A stretch of 7,709 nt of DNA from assembly GCA_023265785.1 (NCBI GenBank), contig JAHFSL010000107.1, forward strand, positions 1 through 7,709. The letters run 5' to 3'. The first letter of the stretch is position 1; each line of letters opens with the position of its first letter. Below, in pieces: positions 6,587-7,709 of the stretch. A model generated the notes under the pieces. It was not told the DNA's origin. It searched no databases and worked only from the letters and a program-made list of their open reading frames with translations. Position numbers and translations under genes: made by a program. The stretch comes from Candidatus Coatesiibacteriota bacterium (GTDB lineage: Bacteria; Oederibacteriota; CAKKQC01).

Positions 6587-7702
6587 TCAGTCAGCCGCGG
6601 GATCGAGCTGGCGGGCCAGCGCGGCGAGCATCTCGCGGGAGACGAGCCCGGCCAGCCGGCCCCGGTCCACGATGCACGCGGCGGGCGCGCCCTGCTCCTC
6701 GAGCCGGCGGGCCACCTCGGGCAAGGGGTCGGCGGGATCGGCCAGCACGGGCGCGCGCATGACGGCACCCGCCGTCACGGTCGGGCCGCCTTCCCGTCCG
6801 AGCGACCGCACCAGGTCGTCGTGCCCCAGGAGCCCCACGACCCGGCCGCGGGCGAGCACCGCGAAGTGGCGAGTCGTCCCCTCCAGGAGCCAGGGCACCA
6901 GTTCGCCCAGTTCGGTTTCCGGCTCCACCGCCACGGGTTCCTGGGGAAGGAGATGGGCGGCCAGCAGGTGTGCCAGGCTGTGACGCGCGCGAACCGCCGC
7001 GACTTCCGCCTGGCCGACCACGGACATGTAGATCGCGATCACAAACAGGAAGGGATTGAGGGTGAGCACGCCCCAGAGCAGGAACCCGAAGAGGAACACC
7101 CTGCTCACCGCGACTGCCCGGGCCGTGGCGGCCACATAGGACCGGCTGCCCGTGGCCAGCCACGCCCGGAGGAGCCGGCCGCCGTCCATCGGGAAGGCCG
7201 GGATGAGATTGAACACCCCCATGGCCAGGTTGATCTTGAACAGGAAGGAAATGCACCGGGAAAACAGGGTGGGATTTTCCAGAACTTCCTGGAGGGAAAA
7301 CGGGTGGAAGGGGTCCACGCTGAACGGCATGCTGGCCGGGGTGAAATAGATGAAGGCGAAGACCACCACGGCGACCAGAACATTGACCAGCGGGCCGGCG
7401 GCGGTGATCGCGGCCTCCTGCCGGGGCGATTCAGGGATCCGCTCGAGGGCGGCCATGCCGCCGATGGGGTAGAGCGTGATCCCCCGCACCCGGATGCCGT
7501 ACCGCTGGGCCGTCACGGCATGCCCGAATTCGTGCATGACCACCGTTCCGAACAGGAGGATGATCTCGGCCAGCCCCCAGCCCAGCGAGCCCCAGCCCTC
7601 CTGCGCCACGCTGGCCGCCAGGACGGTGGGCATGACGACCATGAAAGTCCAGTGAAGGCGTACCGGCACGCCGCGGGCCGTAAAAAGGCGGTATCCGTTC
7701 AT
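6587..7702 (-). CDS. Site-2 protease family (M50) intramembrane metalloprotease with CBS pair
   Basis: This 371-residue protein cleaves substrates within the membrane, in the zinc-dependent S2P/SpoIVFB-like group. HEFGH (57-61) supplies two zinc ligands and the catalytic Glu58. NLIPAFPMDGG (165-175) supplies the third ligand, Asp173. YPIGGMAAL (78-86) and AAGPLVNVLVA (101-111) are typical of the group. Probable membrane helices lie at about 15-33, 42-62, 98-120, 150-170 and 203-227. Residues about 245-365 form two CBS-like units (AVLARGRVVGLLGHDDLV at 281-298 and CIVDRGRLAGLVSREML at 343-359), which in this subfamily are cytoplasmic and thought to gate activity by nucleotide binding. The ATG at 7702 gives MNGYRLFTARGVPVRLHWTF, the usual beginning of this subfamily, although the frame stays open to the right edge. 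A TGA at 6589-6587 precedes the ligase gene by 12 bases. All catalytic residues are present. Its substrate is unknown. Confidence 0.93.
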   Translation of the reverse strand: MNGYRLFTARGVPVRLHWTFMVVMPTVLAASVAQEGWGSLGWGLAEIILLFGTVVMHEFGHAVTAQRYGIRVRGITLYPIGGMAALERIPESPRQEAAITAAGPLVNVLVAVVVFAFIYFTPASMPFSVDPFHPFSLQEVLENPTLFSRCISFLFKINLAMGVFNLIPAFPMDGGRLLRAWLATGSRSYVAATARAVAVSRVFLFGFLLWGVLTLNPFLFVIAIYMSVVGQAEVAAVRARHSLAHLLAAHLLPQEPVAVEPETELGELVPWLLEGTTRHFAVLARGRVVGLLGHDDLVRSLGREGGPTVTAGAVMRAPVLADPADPLPEVARRLEEQGAPAACIVDRGRLAGLVSREMLAALARQLDPAAD

Positions 7703-7709
7703 GGCGTCC

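Noticed and set aside
1..7709. CRISPR arrays, tRNA or rRNA genes, insertion sequences
   Set aside because: No regularly spaced repeats, cloverleaf or rRNA-like sequence, or transposase motifs were seen on either strand.

Overview
The window is bacterial and mostly very GC-rich. One 60-base line inside the membrane-protein gene near 6301-6360 is about 78% G+C. It holds six protein-coding genes and no RNA genes, and it is almost fully coding. The lineage cannot be fixed from this sequence. A GH101/GH129-type glycosidase next to a polysaccharide-ligase/TPR protein and a CBS-containing site-2 protease would fit a PVC-type bacterium (for example Kiritimatiellota or Lentisphaerota) or another uncultivated high-GC lineage, but that is a guess.

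Layout. On the plus strand, 1-1131 is the 3' part of a glycoside hydrolase gene that is already open at base 1. All other genes are on the minus strand. Read from the right edge leftwards they are: a site-2 protease (M50) with a C-terminal CBS pair (7702-6587), a 12-base gap, an O-antigen ligase/polymerase-like membrane protein with a C-terminal TPR domain (6574-4580), a one-base TGATG overlap, and valS, valyl-tRNA synthetase (4580-1866). Spacing and overlap say these three form one transcription unit whose promoter lies beyond the right edge.

Twenty bases past the valS stop begins the promoter of a small two-gene toxin-antitoxin operon: an AbrB/MazE-fold antitoxin (1789-1565) followed by a Doc-family toxin (1551-1162, possibly from a TTG at 1572). 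Its control region is unusually readable. It has a TTGACA -35, an 18-bp spacer, a TACAAT -10, a perfect 19-bp palindrome lying across the -10, and a strong AAGGAGGT Shine-Dalgarno before a GTG start. This implies autorepression by the antitoxin. The toxin-antitoxin stretch is clearly less GC-rich than its neighbours (about 48-57% in sampled lines, against 67-78% in sampled lines of the neighbours), which suggests horizontal acquisition. The toxin gene converges on the glycosidase gene with only 30 bases between their stop codons.

The most notable items are the AbrB-Doc pairing with its operator/promoter, and the grouping of an intramembrane protease, a glycan ligase-TPR protein and valS in one operon. 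I found no clearly unprecedented system.
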